DNA of 64,000 bases, taken from contig NZ_SRXN01000010.1 of NCBI RefSeq assembly GCF_004827385.1, positions 62,001-126,000 on the forward strand, given 5' to 3'. The stretch comes from Ensifer sp. MPMI2T. GTDB taxonomy: Bacteria; Pseudomonadota; Alphaproteobacteria; Rhizobiales; Rhizobiaceae. The notes below the pieces were generated by a model that saw only the letters and a list, made by a program, of their open reading frames with translations, ran no database searches and was not told the origin of the DNA. The position numbers were made by a program, and so were the translations under genes. Below, piece by piece: positions 8,006 through 15,962 of the stretch (position 1 is the first letter of the stretch; each line of letters starts with the position of its first letter).

Positions 8006-8275
8006 TCAGTCCGTTTCGGGTGGCCTCAGTCGGACATCTCCGGCCCACCTCCTGGCACTTGGCCTGCCATCGTCAAAGGCGACCTCGACCCATCCGGTAA
8101 AGCCTCGTCTCGCCAAGATGTCACAGGCCAGTGGGCCGGGAAGGCGGGTCAACTCGTTGTTGATCACTCCTTCGAACTCAAGCTGATAGCGTCGAAGGCC
8201 GTCCTTCCGCTTGGGCAGGAGAAGAGCATCGACACGGTACGCCGTGCTGGGGGTGCTGCTGGTGGTCGCGGTCAT
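8006..8275 (-). CDS. Hypothetical protein, paralogue of its upstream neighbour
   Basis: An 89-residue protein. The ATG at 8275 was chosen over an upstream TTG because AGGAG lies seven bases before it. The central part (YRVDALLLPKRKDGLRRY, then LPGPLACDILARRGFTGWVEV) aligns with residues of the neighbouring upstream protein (FRFYIVPTKRDRRRQLY, then LPSAAGCRYLASMGLTGRAEM). The pair therefore arose by duplication of a small alpha/beta domain. No family, catalytic motif or membrane segment is recognised. The two genes are 14 bases apart and co-oriented. Confidence 0.6.
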   Translation of the reverse strand: MTATTSSTPSTAYRVDALLLPKRKDGLRRYQLEFEGVINNELTRLPGPLACDILARRGFTGWVEVAFDDGRPSARRWAGDVRLRPPETD

Positions 8276-8289
8276 CAAAGGTCTCCTGC

Positions 8290-8664
8290 TCAAGCGTTCA
8301 CAGAGAGGCGTTCTTGTCGGCGTGGATGATTGTCGCCTACGAAACCCTCGTGAATGGGGCCTTGGCCGTACTCTCTATCGATCCTGACTTCAGGTCTCCC
8401 GGTGCCGTTCTCCTTCACAGTCATGCCAGCGGCTTTGACCAGATCAGGGAAGACCATGCGGGCGTAGGACCGTGAGAAGTCCCACATCTCCGCACGACCA
8501 GTGAGGCCCATCGAGGCGAGGTATCGACAGCCAGCAGCGGACGGGAGGAGCGTCTGGTCGATGACGATCTTCCCATTGAAGATGACGGAGTAGAGTTGAC
8601 GCCTCCGGTCCCGCTTGGTCGGGACGATATAGAAGCGGAATGCGTTGGTGTTGCGGTTGATCAT
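8290..8664 (-). CDS. Hypothetical protein, first of a paralogous pair
   Basis: A 124-residue protein read from the ATG at 8664, which is preceded by an AGGAACG site. The first 60 residues share the small domain described for the downstream gene (basic strand-turn-strand, then LP-x-A-x-C-x-x-L-x-x-x-G-x-T-G). The C-terminal 55 residues are unique and polar, with KAAGMTVKENGTGRPEVRIDREYG. No known family. The genes sit downstream of a 374-base gap containing spaced TGTACA motifs, which may be their control region. Confidence 0.6.
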   Translation of the reverse strand: MINRNTNAFRFYIVPTKRDRRRQLYSVIFNGKIVIDQTLLPSAAGCRYLASMGLTGRAEMWDFSRSYARMVFPDLVKAAGMTVKENGTGRPEVRIDREYGQGPIHEGFVGDNHPRRQERLSVNA

Positions 8665-9038
8665 TTCGTTCGTTCCTAGATTGGGTTGAGGATCGAACAG
8701 GCGTGGTGGTTCATCGGAGCGGGAGGTGTTGTGGTGATGACCGACCGAGGTTTGCAAGGCCTCAGTCGGCGTCTCCTCATTGCCAATCAGGGATGAACAA
8801 GTATGAACGACCTGTTCCTGCGAGGGCAGGTGCGCATAGCCATGCTGTCGAATGGGCGCTGGTCGCTGGTGATGGAGATCAGTCGATTGTTGCCGTGTTG
8901 GCGTTTAATGCTGGGCACCGGGAGGGGAGACCACCAAACGATCTCCCCCTATATCAACAGCGATATGTACAGGGCCGGGGGTGTACATCATGTACAGGGT
9001 GTACATATTTTCCGCCTAGGCAGCGTACAGGCTGGGCC
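8665..9038. promoter_or_regulatory. Gene-free stretch with four TGTACA palindromes (8966-9005)
   Basis: No convincing gene is seen here. TGTACA occurs at 8966, 8982, 8991 and 9000; the last three form a 9-base tandem repeat. An outer ATATGTACA / TGTACATAT dyad spans the group. Such clusters usually mark a repressor operator. It lies directly after the ParB-like stop and about 300 bases before the paralogue pair on the same strand. Confidence 0.5.
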
Positions 9039-9989
9039 TCAAAAGGGCACCTCAATGCCACTGTCGGTGCCGCCTAGGTCACCTCCATCCCATTCGTTGA
9101 AGTCCTCCAGGTCATCGATCTCGTTGCCATCGCGGTCGAATATCTTGACCGTAAGGCCAAGCCCTTCGAGGACTTCTCGGGCGACAAGCCCAGCACTACG
9201 AGGCATGTGCGAGATGAGGCCATACGCCGTCGCCTCGGGGTCGCTGGAGAGCCGCGTGGAGAAGGTCCGACCAAGACGGTCGGCAATCCTCTGGCCCTTC
9301 TCCTTGACCCAGTCCTTGGAAGCGAAGTCAGCTTGCTCGTCCGCTTCGGCACCCGAGCGTTGGTAGTCACGCAGAGCCTTATCCCACTGATCGAAGGAAC
9401 CAGCACGAAGACCTAACGCCTTCTGGACGAGCCTCATCTTGGCGACCAAGGTTGTCGATGTACCGCTCAGTGAAGCCGTCTCCTTCTTCGAGACATCTCC
9501 ATAGAGCGTCAAAGCCCAGGCATAGTTGGCACGCTGAGCGTAGGTCATCGGGAGCTTGGCCATGCAGTTTGCTCTAGCAGCCTCGCGCATGGCCTCACCA
9601 GCAGAGCCGTGGAACCACCGGACGGGGATGTTCAGCAGCTTCCTCTTCTCAGACTGGTAGAGACGGTAGGCCTCTAGGCGGTGATGACCATCGACCAACA
9701 GAGCATGCCTGCCACAGCGCCACACAGTGATCGGGTCTAACCTTCCATCTCGCTTCAGGCCAGCAAGAAGCTCACCTACGTGGCCCTCGTTGACATCGCC
9801 ACCACGAACTTGAAACACGCGGGGGATCATCTCAACGGCCCTGAGCGAGAGTTCACTAGGCTCTGCTGGGTCGTCCTGATCGAGCATTTTGAGGGCGTCG
9901 AGGGCGACCATCGCTGGCTTCAAGCTGGCCACGAAGGTCTCAGGGGGGAGTTGTCCGAAGGGCACGGACGGGGCATCAATAGAGTTCAT
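9039..9989 (-). CDS. ParB/Srx-fold nuclease-like DNA-binding protein
   Basis: A 316-residue protein with a ParB N-terminal domain at about residues 40-140. Visible motifs are the opening helix-strand around RAVEMIPRVFQVRGGDVNEGHV, LLAGLKRDGRLDPITVW and the signature LVDGHHRLEAYR. The middle has an HTH-like region (MTYAQRANYAWAL, then VSKKETASLSGTSTTLVAKMRLV). The C-terminal third is acidic and ends EVPF. No ParA is encoded nearby, so classical partition is not supported; stand-alone ParB-like proteins often regulate transcription or plasmid/phage copy control. It is preceded by a long leader with inverted repeats and an array of palindromes that could be its binding sites. Confidence 0.85.
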   Translation of the reverse strand: MNSIDAPSVPFGQLPPETFVASLKPAMVALDALKMLDQDDPAEPSELSLRAVEMIPRVFQVRGGDVNEGHVGELLAGLKRDGRLDPITVWRCGRHALLVDGHHRLEAYRLYQSEKRKLLNIPVRWFHGSAGEAMREAARANCMAKLPMTYAQRANYAWALTLYGDVSKKETASLSGTSTTLVAKMRLVQKALGLRAGSFDQWDKALRDYQRSGAEADEQADFASKDWVKEKGQRIADRLGRTFSTRLSSDPEATAYGLISHMPRSAGLVAREVLEGLGLTVKIFDRDGNEIDDLEDFNEWDGGDLGGTDSGIEVPF

Positions 9990-10001
9990 TGCAGTTCTCT
10001 T

Positions 10002-10100
10002 TTCGTTTGGAAAGTTTGACGTGGTCTGGAAGAGGACAAAAAGAGAAAAGCCAGCCGCGGTAGCTACTCCGGGCCAGCTTTCCAGTCTCTTCCAAACGAA
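10002..10100. repeat. 11-bp inverted repeat in the parB-like leader
   Basis: TTCGTTTGGAA (10002-10012) and TTCCAAACGAA (10090-10100) are exact reverse complements 77 bases apart. Between them TGGAAGAG and CTCTTCCA-like segments can also pair. The unit lies just before the ParB-like ATG and could fold in the RNA leader or bind a dimeric regulator at two positions. Confidence 0.5.
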
Positions 10101-10200
10101 CGTAGTCTTGCAACGACGTTCCCAGTGGGTGCGTATGAAGACGCTAGTCGTTGCTGATAGTGGAGAAGGTGAAGAGTGGTTGGACCACTCTCAAGCGATC

Positions 10201-10706
10201 TCTTCTCCTAATGCGGCTGGTAATCGACCTCACCGGTCTCACCTGCCGACAGCCACCTCTTTCTTTAAGCATGGGATAATCGACGCTGGGCTGGTGGGCT
10301 CAGGGCCGAAGGATCGGCTGAGCCTTTTCAATTATCCCTATGCAGGTGGCAATCGATCTCTCTCCGTATGTGCAGGGTTTTCCAATATATCCGTATATGC
10401 GTGGTAATTGATTTAGCCCGTTTCACCCACCGACAGCCATCGATCCTATCCGTATGCATGGGGTTATCGACGCTGAGGCTTTTTCAATTATCCGTATGCT
10501 GGGGCTAATTGGTCAGGGCCTACTGTGCCGCTGCGCAAGGCCGCTGCATAAACTGGAGGACTGATAGGGCTTCCTTTCCAGCAGCCAGTGCCGGAACTCA
10601 CCAGTCGAGGCCGTGCATCTACCCAATGTGGTCCCCTATCAAGCACTGTCGTGCCGGAGCACACCTCGACCTCGTTCAATTATATTCCAATGGAAGTGGT
10701 AATTAA
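10201..10706. repeat. Array of about eight degenerate palindromes upstream of the ParB-like gene
   Basis: No gene is evident between 9990 and 10856; this array fills its centre. On the plus strand the unit is roughly TTCAATTATCC-N-TATGC-N-GGTAATCGA. Copies centre on 10211-10227, 10266-10283, 10325-10356, 10360-10383 (weak), 10385-10411, 10443-10470, 10481-10512 and 10675-10706. Units are themselves dyads (TCAATTA / TAATYGA arms with CC and GG inside). A larger copy is also visible: TCACC-CCGACAGCCA plus the CATGGG-ATCGACGCTG block recur about 185 bases apart. This looks like an iteron or operator array. Candidate binders are the ParB-like protein or an unknown replication factor. Confidence 0.7.
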
Positions 10707-10856
10707 GGGTTGCTCTTTGCGCGGCCTGCAACCGAACTCAACGCGTTCTCCATCGCCTTCGTCAGCGCGTTTCGCTAGTCCGCCCCCGCTCGTGGCCTCT
10801 CCAAAGCCAGCATTCAGATGACGCGGTATTACGTTCCCATCGACCGAAAATTCAGG

Positions 10857-11762
10857 CTACATATTCGGGTCAACTTCGACCCCTAATCTTTCAGCCCGTT
10901 TGACTAGCTCTCCGTATCTGGCTCCAATACCGTGCGCGAAATGTCTGCACCAACATGCAAGGAACTCGCGCTCCCTTTCTTTCATCTTCAGCTTGCTCAG
11001 AATGACCGCGATGCGCCACGGGTAATAAGGTGCCGGTATCTCCCCCGTGTCAAAGTAAGATCGGCACGCCTTGTCCACGATTTCGAGCTGCACCGCGAGG
11101 TCGTTATCTATCGATCTTAGGTGAGCGCGGAAATCTGCCTCTGGCATGCTAAGAAAGGCCGGTGCGCCGGACGCTTGCCCGTACGTCTCCCCAGTCTCCA
11201 GCATTCGCGATACCGTCTCGCGGCTGTGCGCCTTCCGCAGCTTCTCAAGTTGTTTGGCGGTGAGCTTAGGTTCGTCCTTCAAAAATGCAGTCAGCGTGTC
11301 CAAGCGGGCGAGTGTTCCTTCGATGTCAAAGACCGCTTCAACTGGTGTGACAGACTTGGCCGGTGGCGTCGGACTAAAGGTCCGATATAGGTCCTTCGGT
11401 CCGATAATCTGAAACTCAATTTCCACGAAACCATCGGTGCCCAAATACGTCTTCAAGAGCCTTGGACGCACGCGCTCCGCTAGGCCGAGCTGCACTAACT
11501 TAGCGGCTTCCTCTGCAGGGACGTAGCCCAGCATCCTTTCTTTTCGTGAAAACCACCCCTTCCATGAACCCATGACGCGGATTGCGTTCGGGTCATGCCG
11601 GTTGCTTGGCTCCCGCTCTAAGGCAAGCTGCTTCCCAGTCCCTTTGCAGAAGGCTGCCGCGTCGGCTTTCCGCATCGTTAAGCCCATGACCGGCACACGA
11701 TCCCGATAGATTTGAAACCCGTCTGGGATGGGGTAGTCCGCAAGGTGATATTGCTTGTGCAT
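10857..11762 (-). CDS. HIRAN-domain protein
   Basis: A 301-residue protein. Residues about 25-110 form a HIRAN domain: a VMGLTMR strand, LALEREPSNRHDPNAIRV (the family's signature around NxxDxxAI), then a MLGYVPAEEAAKL segment. HIRAN domains bind single-stranded DNA 3' ends in HLTF/Rad5 helicases, and stand-alone bacterial forms are common in mobile elements. The C-terminal 150 residues are helical, with KLTAKQLEKLRKAHSRETV, and end in a charged region containing CWCRHFAHGIG; no enzyme motif is recognised there. A GGAG site precedes the ATG. The gene is alone on this strand, with gaps of about 0.5 and 0.9 kb either side. Its role may be in element DNA handling. Confidence 0.8.
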   Translation of the reverse strand: MHKQYHLADYPIPDGFQIYRDRVPVMGLTMRKADAAAFCKGTGKQLALEREPSNRHDPNAIRVMGSWKGWFSRKERMLGYVPAEEAAKLVQLGLAERVRPRLLKTYLGTDGFVEIEFQIIGPKDLYRTFSPTPPAKSVTPVEAVFDIEGTLARLDTLTAFLKDEPKLTAKQLEKLRKAHSRETVSRMLETGETYGQASGAPAFLSMPEADFRAHLRSIDNDLAVQLEIVDKACRSYFDTGEIPAPYYPWRIAVILSKLKMKEREREFLACWCRHFAHGIGARYGELVKRAERLGVEVDPNM

Positions 11763-12255
11763 GCTCCGCCCCTTCGCGGTCGTGTACGAGCGGCTTAAGA
11801 CTTATGACACGTGTCCAACTTGGATATGCATGTCTTTCCGCAAGGCTTTCCTTTTTTGCAGGTCTTACATCCAGACAGCACGCTCAGCACTATCATCATG
11901 GCAACAGCAGCTTTAAACATTGATCCCCGCCACACCCTCTAGTCGCAGTCTTACACTATGCACGCTGAAGTCAATCATGCGGCGCTGAAGTTCACCGATA
12001 TGTCGGTGACATCGAAGCGGTACCGGCTGCCAGAAGCGTGCGCCAAGCACAGCCTGAGAACCAGCGATCGCGATCTCACTGAGCGCAAAATTACGTTCAA
12101 TGGCAGGTGGGGCTTGGCGTAAAAAAATAGTCGAGACCTTGCTCTAGCGCGCTGGCCGTCACTAGATTTCCCCAGTTACATTTTGGGGTGTGCTACAACG
12201 TTAAGATGTTTCCACATAAAATACAGAAGCGACCAATTCCGAAAGGACACCAAGC
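11763..12255. other. Gene-free stretch
   Basis: No supported gene. A 54-codon open frame at 11958-12122 lacks a ribosome site and is not called. A small hairpin (CACCGA / TCGGTG, 11993-12008) is present. Promoters for the divergent HIRAN gene and the small gene at 12256 should lie here, but I cannot place them. Confidence 0.4.
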
Positions 12256-12528
12256 ATGTCAATATTTGCGAGCTTGCATAGGGCCATGTTCCGAAGGGCC
12301 GTACGCGGAGAATTTGAGAAGTTACACGGCTTCTCGCTATCCGAATTCGAAGACATCTATAATCGAACGCGCCTCGATGGCGTCCTAAACGAACTGTACG
12401 TGGAACATCGCGGAGATCAATTCTTGGCGGCGCGAGCCATCACAAACTTTCTTGAGACGAATCACGGCGGAATTGATCTAAAAGCACACGTTCAAATGAA
12501 TAAGCTTCGGAAGAAAATCACAAGGTGA
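12256..12528 (+). CDS. Small hypothetical protein
   Basis: A 90-residue charged, helical protein (MSIFASLHRAMFRRAVRG at the start; FHGFSLSEFEDIYNRT-like centre; basic end MNKLRKKITR). AAGGA lies upstream of the ATG at suitable spacing. No membrane segment, cysteine cluster or recognised family is seen. It converges on the nuclease gene with a 39-base gap. It could be a small regulator, since it is short, basic at the end and lies alone; this is only a guess. Confidence 0.5.
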   Translation: MSIFASLHRAMFRRAVRGEFEKLHGFSLSEFEDIYNRTRLDGVLNELYVEHRGDQFLAARAITNFLETNHGGIDLKAHVQMNKLRKKITR

Positions 12529-12567
12529 CCCAGTCTTGGAACTCGCGGGCTTGCGATTTGCGGAGTG

Positions 12568-13350
12568 TCAGTCGCACCAGGGACGAGGCGTAGGCGGACA
12601 GCTCGTCATGCCGCAGACGAAGGGCACCGCAAGACCTTCCGAAATCAGTATTTGCCCAACATCTCGGCCATCAGCCGTCAATGTGCCGCAGCTCCGCCCG
12701 TGATTGCAGGCGTCAGTGCCCTCCGTGCCGGGCGGACAACTGCAAGCGACCTTTGTTAGCTGAAGGCTCGAAGTCGATACGATCTCCTTCAGGCGAGCGG
12801 TCGCACGATTGCCGAGTTCACGTTCTCGATCACATCGAGGCGTGTATGTCTCTGGCGTGTTGAAACCCACTAGACGGGTGCCGCTCGCCTCACCCAAGAC
12901 CCGTATGGTGTCGCCATCGGTCACCGTGAAGTCGTGCTGGTCGATAGTCCTTGCCTGGATGCGCTCAGCGGGAGCGGTGAAGTTGAATGAGCGGGGCAGC
13001 TTCTCGAACCCGCTGTAAACGAGAAAGCCCGTGATGAGAGCTGCGGCGAAGGCGAAGTCCCGCACGAAACGCCTCACCCACCAGCGCCCCTCGCGTTTAA
13101 GCCAAGACTTTGGCCGGAGTGTGTGTATCGGCCTCTGCCGAGAAGCATGGGGAAGGGGGCTTACGGCAACGCCAGTTCCGATGATCTCGTCAATCTTGCG
13201 GAGCTGCTTCTCACTCAATCGAGTGCGGCTTCCGTATCTCGTAAGCCGAGACCGAATGTCGGTGAGAAAGTTCCTCTGCCACGCGCTCAGACGGGCTGAT
13301 GCGAGGGCAGCGTCCAGCCTTGCTATTAGGCGCTCTGTTTCGCCGTACAC
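12568..13350 (-). CDS. Membrane-anchored SNase-like (thermonuclease) protein
   Basis: The protein has 260 residues from a GTG at 13350, chosen because GGGAG lies five bases upstream; a TTG at 13374 would add eight residues. A basic, helical N-terminal part is followed by one membrane helix (about residues 104-122, FAFAAALITGFLVYSGF). The staphylococcal-nuclease fold comes after it: TVTDGDTIRVLG, LVGFNTPET and RELGNRATARLKEI. The later DGRDVGQILISEGLAVPF covers the last conserved strand-helix. Several cysteines between about 200 and 255 are unusual and could form disulfides. The nuclease domain would face the periplasm if the N-terminus is inside. A role in degrading incoming or extracellular nucleic acid is plausible but untested. 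Confidence 0.8.
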   Translation of the reverse strand: MYGETERLIARLDAALASARLSAWQRNFLTDIRSRLTRYGSRTRLSEKQLRKIDEIIGTGVAVSPLPHASRQRPIHTLRPKSWLKREGRWWVRRFVRDFAFAAALITGFLVYSGFEKLPRSFNFTAPAERIQARTIDQHDFTVTDGDTIRVLGEASGTRLVGFNTPETYTPRCDRERELGNRATARLKEIVSTSSLQLTKVACSCPPGTEGTDACNHGRSCGTLTADGRDVGQILISEGLAVPFVCGMTSCPPTPRPWCD

Positions 13351-13468
13351 GGTTGCTCCCAGCGCGTATATCAACCACGGCTAGCTTAGGTGAAAGATCG
13401 CTAAAGGAGTGTTTCTGTCGGGCGATAGGCGACCGGAAATTTGACGACGACCGCACACATGAGACGGT

Positions 13469-15022
13469 CTACGTCTGAGGCATCGCGTAAACGATCCGCG
13501 TCTGCTCCCCCTCAGCGTGCTTCCAGTGGAACCACAACTGCCCGTCTCGGTAGTCAACCACGACCTTCGAGAATAACTGCCGCATGGTGGCGTTGATCTT
13601 CGCGACATCACGCTCCTCGTCCTGCGTCCTCGCCACCAACTCTTTCACGGTGTTCTGCACTCGGTTCGTCAGGCTGTCAGCTATCAGGCCCTCGATCTCT
13701 TCCAGCTTCTTCGCTATCTCGTCCCGCTCATGCTCCATCTTTCTGAGGCGGCTTAGCAGGGCTTTGGAATGTCCCGCCCTTGCCACGGCCTCGACCAGCC
13801 TCTCGATCTCGTCGTGGATCACATCACGATGAACGAGCAGTTCCTCCCACTTCGCTTGCAGTCCCTCGGTCGGTGAGGGCAGACCACCCAGAAGCTCCTC
13901 AGCATGATGGAGGATCGCGTGTTCGACGTTCTCCATCCTGACCTGCTTGTAGTCGCATCCGGCCCCCACCTTGGCCCGCGAGCAGACGAGAAACGGTTTC
14001 GCTTGTTTGGGGGTTGAACCTTTGTTGATGCGGGTCATCGAGGCGTCACAGAGGGGACACCGAGCGAGACCGGCTAAAATGTTCGCTACGGGCGCACGGG
14101 TTGATGTCGGTCGTGCGCTGATCATCGAGGCAACACGCTCGAACGCCTCACGCTCAACGACCGCAGGAAAGTATCCTTCGATGGTGTCGGTCGGAATACG
14201 AACCTTCTTGCCGTTGATCCTCTCGGCACGGTGGGGCGTGAAGTTTCCAATCACCGCGTGGTCTGCCAGCATCTTGTTGATGTAGGAACGCTGCCACATC
14301 TTCCCGCGACCAAAGACAGGGACACCTTCTCGGTTCAGCCTCTGGGCTATGCTGTGTTGTCCAACACCATCCAACGTCATGGCGAAGACACGATGGACAA
14401 TCGCAGCACGCTCAGGGATGACATCGAAGCCGCTACGGTCGGCATTCAATCGAAGCCAGCCGGGGCACAAAGCGGTCAACGGTTTGGAACCGTTCTGGGC
14501 CTTATCCCGCTTGCTCGTCCACGCTTCCCGCAAGCGCCTCGCTTTGACCTCGCTCTCTTCGTTCGCTCGCATGAACATCATGACCGCGACCATCAGGTCG
14601 ATAGGGTTCCGCCGAAGGCTGTCGTGCGTGTACTCTCGACCGTCATTGAGGGTGACCACGGTCACGCCTTCCCGCGCAATATCCTTGAGCGTGTCGAGCG
14701 CATCGAGGGCATTCTCTCGCGACACTCGGTCAAGGTTCTCCACGAGCAGGTAAGAGCCACGCTTGATGTCCCCAGACCGGACGAACGACAGAAACTCTCC
14801 GAGCATCCCTTCCGTGCGGTTCTTGCCCTGCCAAGCGGAAACACCCAGGTCGTGGAAGTCGAACGTTGTATCGATCTCCAATCCATGCAAAGCGGCGTAC
14901 TTCTCGGCTGCCTCAAGCTGGCGACGAAAACTATCGCCCTTCATCTGTTCGGGTGTTGAGAAGCGGATGTAACTGTAAGCCTTCGGCTTGGTCATGGTCA
15001 GTTCGTTCATGGTGAGGCGCAT
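13469..15022 (-). CDS. Large serine recombinase (integrase)
   Basis: The protein has about 517 residues with the full large-serine-recombinase layout. A catalytic domain opens with YSYIRFSTPEQ (nucleophile Ser) and contains LVENLDRVSRENALDAL. The recombinase domain includes RAAIVHRVFAMTLDGVGQ and IAQRLNREGVPVFGRGKMW. A zinc ribbon (CPLCDASM, then CSRAKVGAGCDY) and a long coiled coil follow. The frame stays open to 15097 in the integrated state. I favour the ATG at 15022 (GAAGG upstream); ATGs at 15010 and 14995 are alternatives. It lies about 50 bases inside attR and is the likely enzyme that inserted the element into comM. No recombination directionality factor could be identified. Confidence 0.95.
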   Translation of the reverse strand: MRLTMNELTMTKPKAYSYIRFSTPEQMKGDSFRRQLEAAEKYAALHGLEIDTTFDFHDLGVSAWQGKNRTEGMLGEFLSFVRSGDIKRGSYLLVENLDRVSRENALDALDTLKDIAREGVTVVTLNDGREYTHDSLRRNPIDLMVAVMMFMRANEESEVKARRLREAWTSKRDKAQNGSKPLTALCPGWLRLNADRSGFDVIPERAAIVHRVFAMTLDGVGQHSIAQRLNREGVPVFGRGKMWQRSYINKMLADHAVIGNFTPHRAERINGKKVRIPTDTIEGYFPAVVEREAFERVASMISARPTSTRAPVANILAGLARCPLCDASMTRINKGSTPKQAKPFLVCSRAKVGAGCDYKQVRMENVEHAILHHAEELLGGLPSPTEGLQAKWEELLVHRDVIHDEIERLVEAVARAGHSKALLSRLRKMEHERDEIAKKLEEIEGLIADSLTNRVQNTVKELVARTQDEERDVAKINATMRQLFSKVVVDYRDGQLWFHWKHAEGEQTRIVYAMPQT

Positions 15023-15065
15023 ATCACAAAAGCCTTCGTTCGCGTAAGGGTCTTTTGTCTTTACC

Positions 15066-15962
15066 ATGCTTATGGTAGGCCCGCCAGGATCCGGCAAGTC
15101 GATGCTCGCCGCGCGGCTGCCGTCGATCCTCCCGCCACTCTCCCCGGCGGAATTGCTCGAAGTTTCGATGGTCCATTCGATCGCGGGTCAGCTGCCGGGC
15201 GGCAAACTTTCCGATCGGCGTCCGTTCCGGGCGCCGCACCATTCGGCCACCATGGCCGCCTTGATCGGTGGCGGGCTCAGGGCGAAGCCCGGTGAGGCGT
15301 CGCTCGCCCACCATGGCGTACTATTTCTCGACGAATTTCCGGAATTTTCGCCGCAGGTTCTCGATGCGCTGCGCCAGCCGCTCGAAACCTCGGAATGCAT
15401 CATCGCCCGCGCCAATCACCGCGTCAGCTATCCGGCGGCGATCCAGCTCGTCGCGGCGATGAACCCGTGCCGTTGCGGCATGGCGGGTGAGCCGGGGCGC
15501 ACATGCGCCCGCGGCCCGCGCTGCATGGCCGACTACCAGGCGCGGATTTCCGGCCCCTTGATGGACCGCATCGATATCCGCATCGACGTTCCGGCGGTCA
15601 GCGCCGCCGACCTCCTCCGCCCGATGGCGGCCGAACCGAGTGCAGCCGTTGCCAAGCGCGTCGCCCGCGCCCGCGCGCTGCAGGCGGACCGCTTCGCTGC
15701 CCTCGGCCACCCCGAGCTCACGAGCAATGCCCGCGCATCGACGACGATGGTCGAGAAGATCGCGGAACCGGATGCCGCGGGCTTGCAGCTCTTGAGGGAT
15801 GCGGCGGAGAAGATGAAGTTCTCGGCGCGCGGCTATCACCGGGTGCTGAAGGTGGCGCGCACGCTGGCGGACCTCGACGAGGCGGCGACCGTCGGCCGGA
15901 TCCATCTTGCCGAGGCGATTTCCTATCGCGTCGTCGGTGAGCGATTGCCGGCGGCGGCGTAG
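15066..15962 (+). pseudogene. comM: comM, 3' fragment (ATPase and C-terminal domains)
   Basis: The frame begins with LMVGPPGSGKSMLAARLP (Walker A) and continues through LFLDEFPEFSPQVLDALRQPLE (Walker B), the cysteine-bearing NPCRCGMAGEPGR segment, PLMDRIDIRIDVPAV and the C-terminal helical FSARGYHRVLKVARTLADLD. These are the ATPase core and C-terminal domain of ComM/YifB. It lacks the native start and N-terminal domain, which lie upstream at 633-1275. An accidental ATG at 15066 from the element's end could allow translation of this half, but no ribosome site is obvious. The gene ends naturally, so precise excision would restore a full comM. Confidence 0.93.
15067..15076. other. attR core of the comM-integrated element
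   Basis: TGCTTATGGT pairs with the attL core at 1270-1279. It lies about 45 bases upstream of the serine recombinase start. The predicted excised circle would carry ACCATGCT-N-ACGGTGTGA across its joint. Confidence 0.7.

Larger units (their letters stand above)
1275..15072. mobile_element. Integrative element (about 13.8 kb) in comM carrying a large serine recombinase
   Basis: The boundaries follow from the split comM reading frame: the N-terminal half ends at about 1275 and the C-terminal half resumes at about 15073. Integration and excision are probably catalysed by the large serine recombinase at 13469-15022, which lies directly inside the right end and points away from it. The interior is visibly less GC-rich than the chromosome and carries cargo unrelated to the core genes. 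I see no relaxase, type IV secretion, capsid, terminase or replication-initiation gene. It therefore looks like a non-conjugative integrative element or a mobilised island; transfer mode is unknown. Confidence 0.85.

Noticed and set aside
8703-9077. Plus-strand gene in the TGTACA region
   Set aside because: The frame lacks a ribosome site, runs into the ParB-like gene on the other strand and shows no family features.
10201-10706. A CRISPR array in the repeats before the ParB-like gene
   Set aside because: Unit sequence and spacing are irregular (about 28 to 190 bases), the units are themselves palindromes, spacers are not uniform and no Cas gene is present.
11958-12122. A 54-codon protein in the element
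   Set aside because: There is no Shine-Dalgarno site, no family match and no conserved neighbour; kept only as a gene-free stretch.
1275-15072. A conjugative element or prophage
   Set aside because: No relaxase, coupling protein, mating-pair genes, terminase, capsid or tail genes could be found in any frame.
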